A stretch of 6,703 nucleotides of DNA from Bacteroidota bacterium (GTDB taxonomy: Bacteria; Bacteroidota; Bacteroidia; Flavobacteriales; Flavobacteriaceae): the NCBI GenBank assembly GCA_006227965.1, contig SBFL01000351.1, positions 1 to 6,703 of the forward strand. The letters run 5' to 3'. A model generated the notes under the pieces. It saw only the letters and a program-made list of their open reading frames with translations, made no database searches and was not told the DNA's origin. The position numbers and the translations under genes were made by a program. Of this stretch, positions 6,006 through 6,703 are shown in pieces. Positions within the stretch are counted from its first letter, which is position 1. Each line of letters opens with the position of its first letter.

Positions 6006-6703
6006 ATGACAACAGAAGCCCTAATTGCCGAATTGAAGAAAATCTACCAGGAGATCCTGGATCTGGAGCCCCTTGCAGAGAGTATTTCGGCAAACGTACA
6101 CCCTGATTTCAGAGCGAGTGCAAGAAACCTGATCCGGTACCTGGCCCTGAGGAATCACGACCTCCGAAAACTCCACGACCCGCTTTCCGACCTCGGCCTT
6201 TCCTCCCTCCGCTCTGCAGAAGGCTACGTTTTGACCAATCTGCACCGGGTGCTGCAGCTGTTGCATTTGCTGGTAGACCAGCCCTGGCCCGAGCGGAAGG
6301 CCCCGACCATCCTGGGATTTGAACATAGCAAATCCCTTATCCGGACACACAGCAACCTGCTCTTTAACCGCCCCCCGGATTTCAACACCCACGAGATCAT
6401 GGTGACCATGCCAGATGAAGCCGCCCAGGACGCGGACCTGATTGTAAAAATGGCAGAAAAGGGGATGACCATTGCGCGGATCAATTTATCTCACGGAGAC
6501 GAGCCGCTTTGGCTTTCTATGGTGGAAAACATAAGGGAAGCCTCCCGGAAATCGGGAAAAGACCTCAGGATCTATATGGACCTGGCCGGCCCGAAAATCC
6601 GGATCAAATACCCCTCTGCTGAAGGAAACGGAGAAAAAAAAGTAAAAGCCCTGCCTATGCGGGAAGGGAGGTGCCTGCAATTGGAAAAATACCCGGTGTC
6701 CTT
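6006..6703 (+). CDS. Pyruvate-kinase-like protein with N-terminal extension (partial, 3' end outside window)
   Basis: The frame is open from ATG 6006 to the window edge (232 codons plus two bases); an in-frame TGA at 5994-5996 fixes this as the first possible ATG. Residues 1-125 or so are a largely helical extension absent from ordinary pyruvate kinases, containing NLIRYLALRNHDLRKLHDPL (41-60) and LGLSSL near 63-68. I recognise this module from a subgroup of long pyruvate kinases. The kinase barrel begins at HEIMVTMPDEAA (129-140); ARINLSHGD (157-165) keeps the Arg, Asn, Ser and His of the active site, and MDLAGPKIR (191-199) keeps the metal-site Asp. The catalytic Lys and the metal-binding Glu lie beyond the window. 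The reaction would be phosphoenolpyruvate plus ADP to pyruvate plus ATP. Leu193, Ala194, Lys197 and Ile200 replace Thr, Lys, Glu and Thr of potassium-dependent enzymes. Whether it is the main glycolytic enzyme or a divergent paralogue is open. Confidence 0.85.
   Translation, partial: MTTEALIAELKKIYQEILDLEPLAESISANVHPDFRASARNLIRYLALRNHDLRKLHDPLSDLGLSSLRSAEGYVLTNLHRVLQLLHLLVDQPWPERKAPTILGFEHSKSLIRTHSNLLFNRPPDFNTHEIMVTMPDEAAQDADLIVKMAEKGMTIARINLSHGDEPLWLSMVENIREASRKSGKDLRIYMDLAGPKIRIKYPSAEGNGEKKVKALPMREGRCLQLEKYPVS

Noticed and set aside
1..6703. Mobile element, tRNA, rRNA, riboswitch or CRISPR content
   Set aside because: I found no transposase or integrase motifs, no cloverleaf-like sequence, no regularly spaced repeats and no terminal repeats. 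Gaps between genes are all 112 bp or less.

Overview
The window looks like core chromosome of a high-GC member of the Flavobacteriaceae (Bacteroidota). Three things point there. All eight proteins resemble flavobacterial families. Promoter-like elements match the Bacteroidota sigma factor consensus (-7 box TAnnTTTG, -33 TTTG) instead of TTGACA/TATAAT. Most starts lack a convincing Shine-Dalgarno sequence. The base composition is clearly GC-rich for this family, which would fit a lineage such as Robiginitalea; that genus is a guess from composition and protein style, not a demonstrated match.

Layout. Positions 1-1417 (minus strand) hold a membrane fatty-acid-hydroxylase/sterol-desaturase-like protein and, upstream of it, a YkgJ-type cysteine-cluster protein. 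From about 1418 to 1517 is a short divergent control region with two face-to-face -7 boxes. Positions 1518-3051 (plus) hold a SAM-dependent methyltransferase and a lipoprotein zinc metalloprotease. These converge on queE (3080-3712, minus), with a small hairpin between the stops. A 104-bp divergent region (3713-3816) separates queE from a HerA/DUF853 ATPase (3817-5316, plus) and carries a perfect 7-bp inverted repeat inside the predicted ATPase promoter. A short putative lipoprotein follows (5351-5893). The window ends inside an atypical pyruvate kinase with a long helical N-terminal extension (6006 onward). No gap between genes exceeds 112 bp. I found no RNA gene, mobile element, CRISPR array or frameshifted gene.

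Function. The genes do not form one obvious pathway. QueE makes the 7-deazaguanine precursor of tRNA queuosine. The DUF853 ATPase is a HerA/FtsK-like P-loop motor of unknown job. The pyruvate-kinase-like protein carries a residue set characteristic of potassium-independent enzymes. The metalloprotease and the small putative lipoprotein are probably envelope-anchored, and the hydroxylase probably modifies a membrane lipid. I see no convincing new multi-gene system. The points most worth a second look are the pyruvate-kinase variant, the archaemetzincin-like split motif in the lipoprotein protease, the promoter palindrome, and two promoters placed so that their transcripts would be leaderless.
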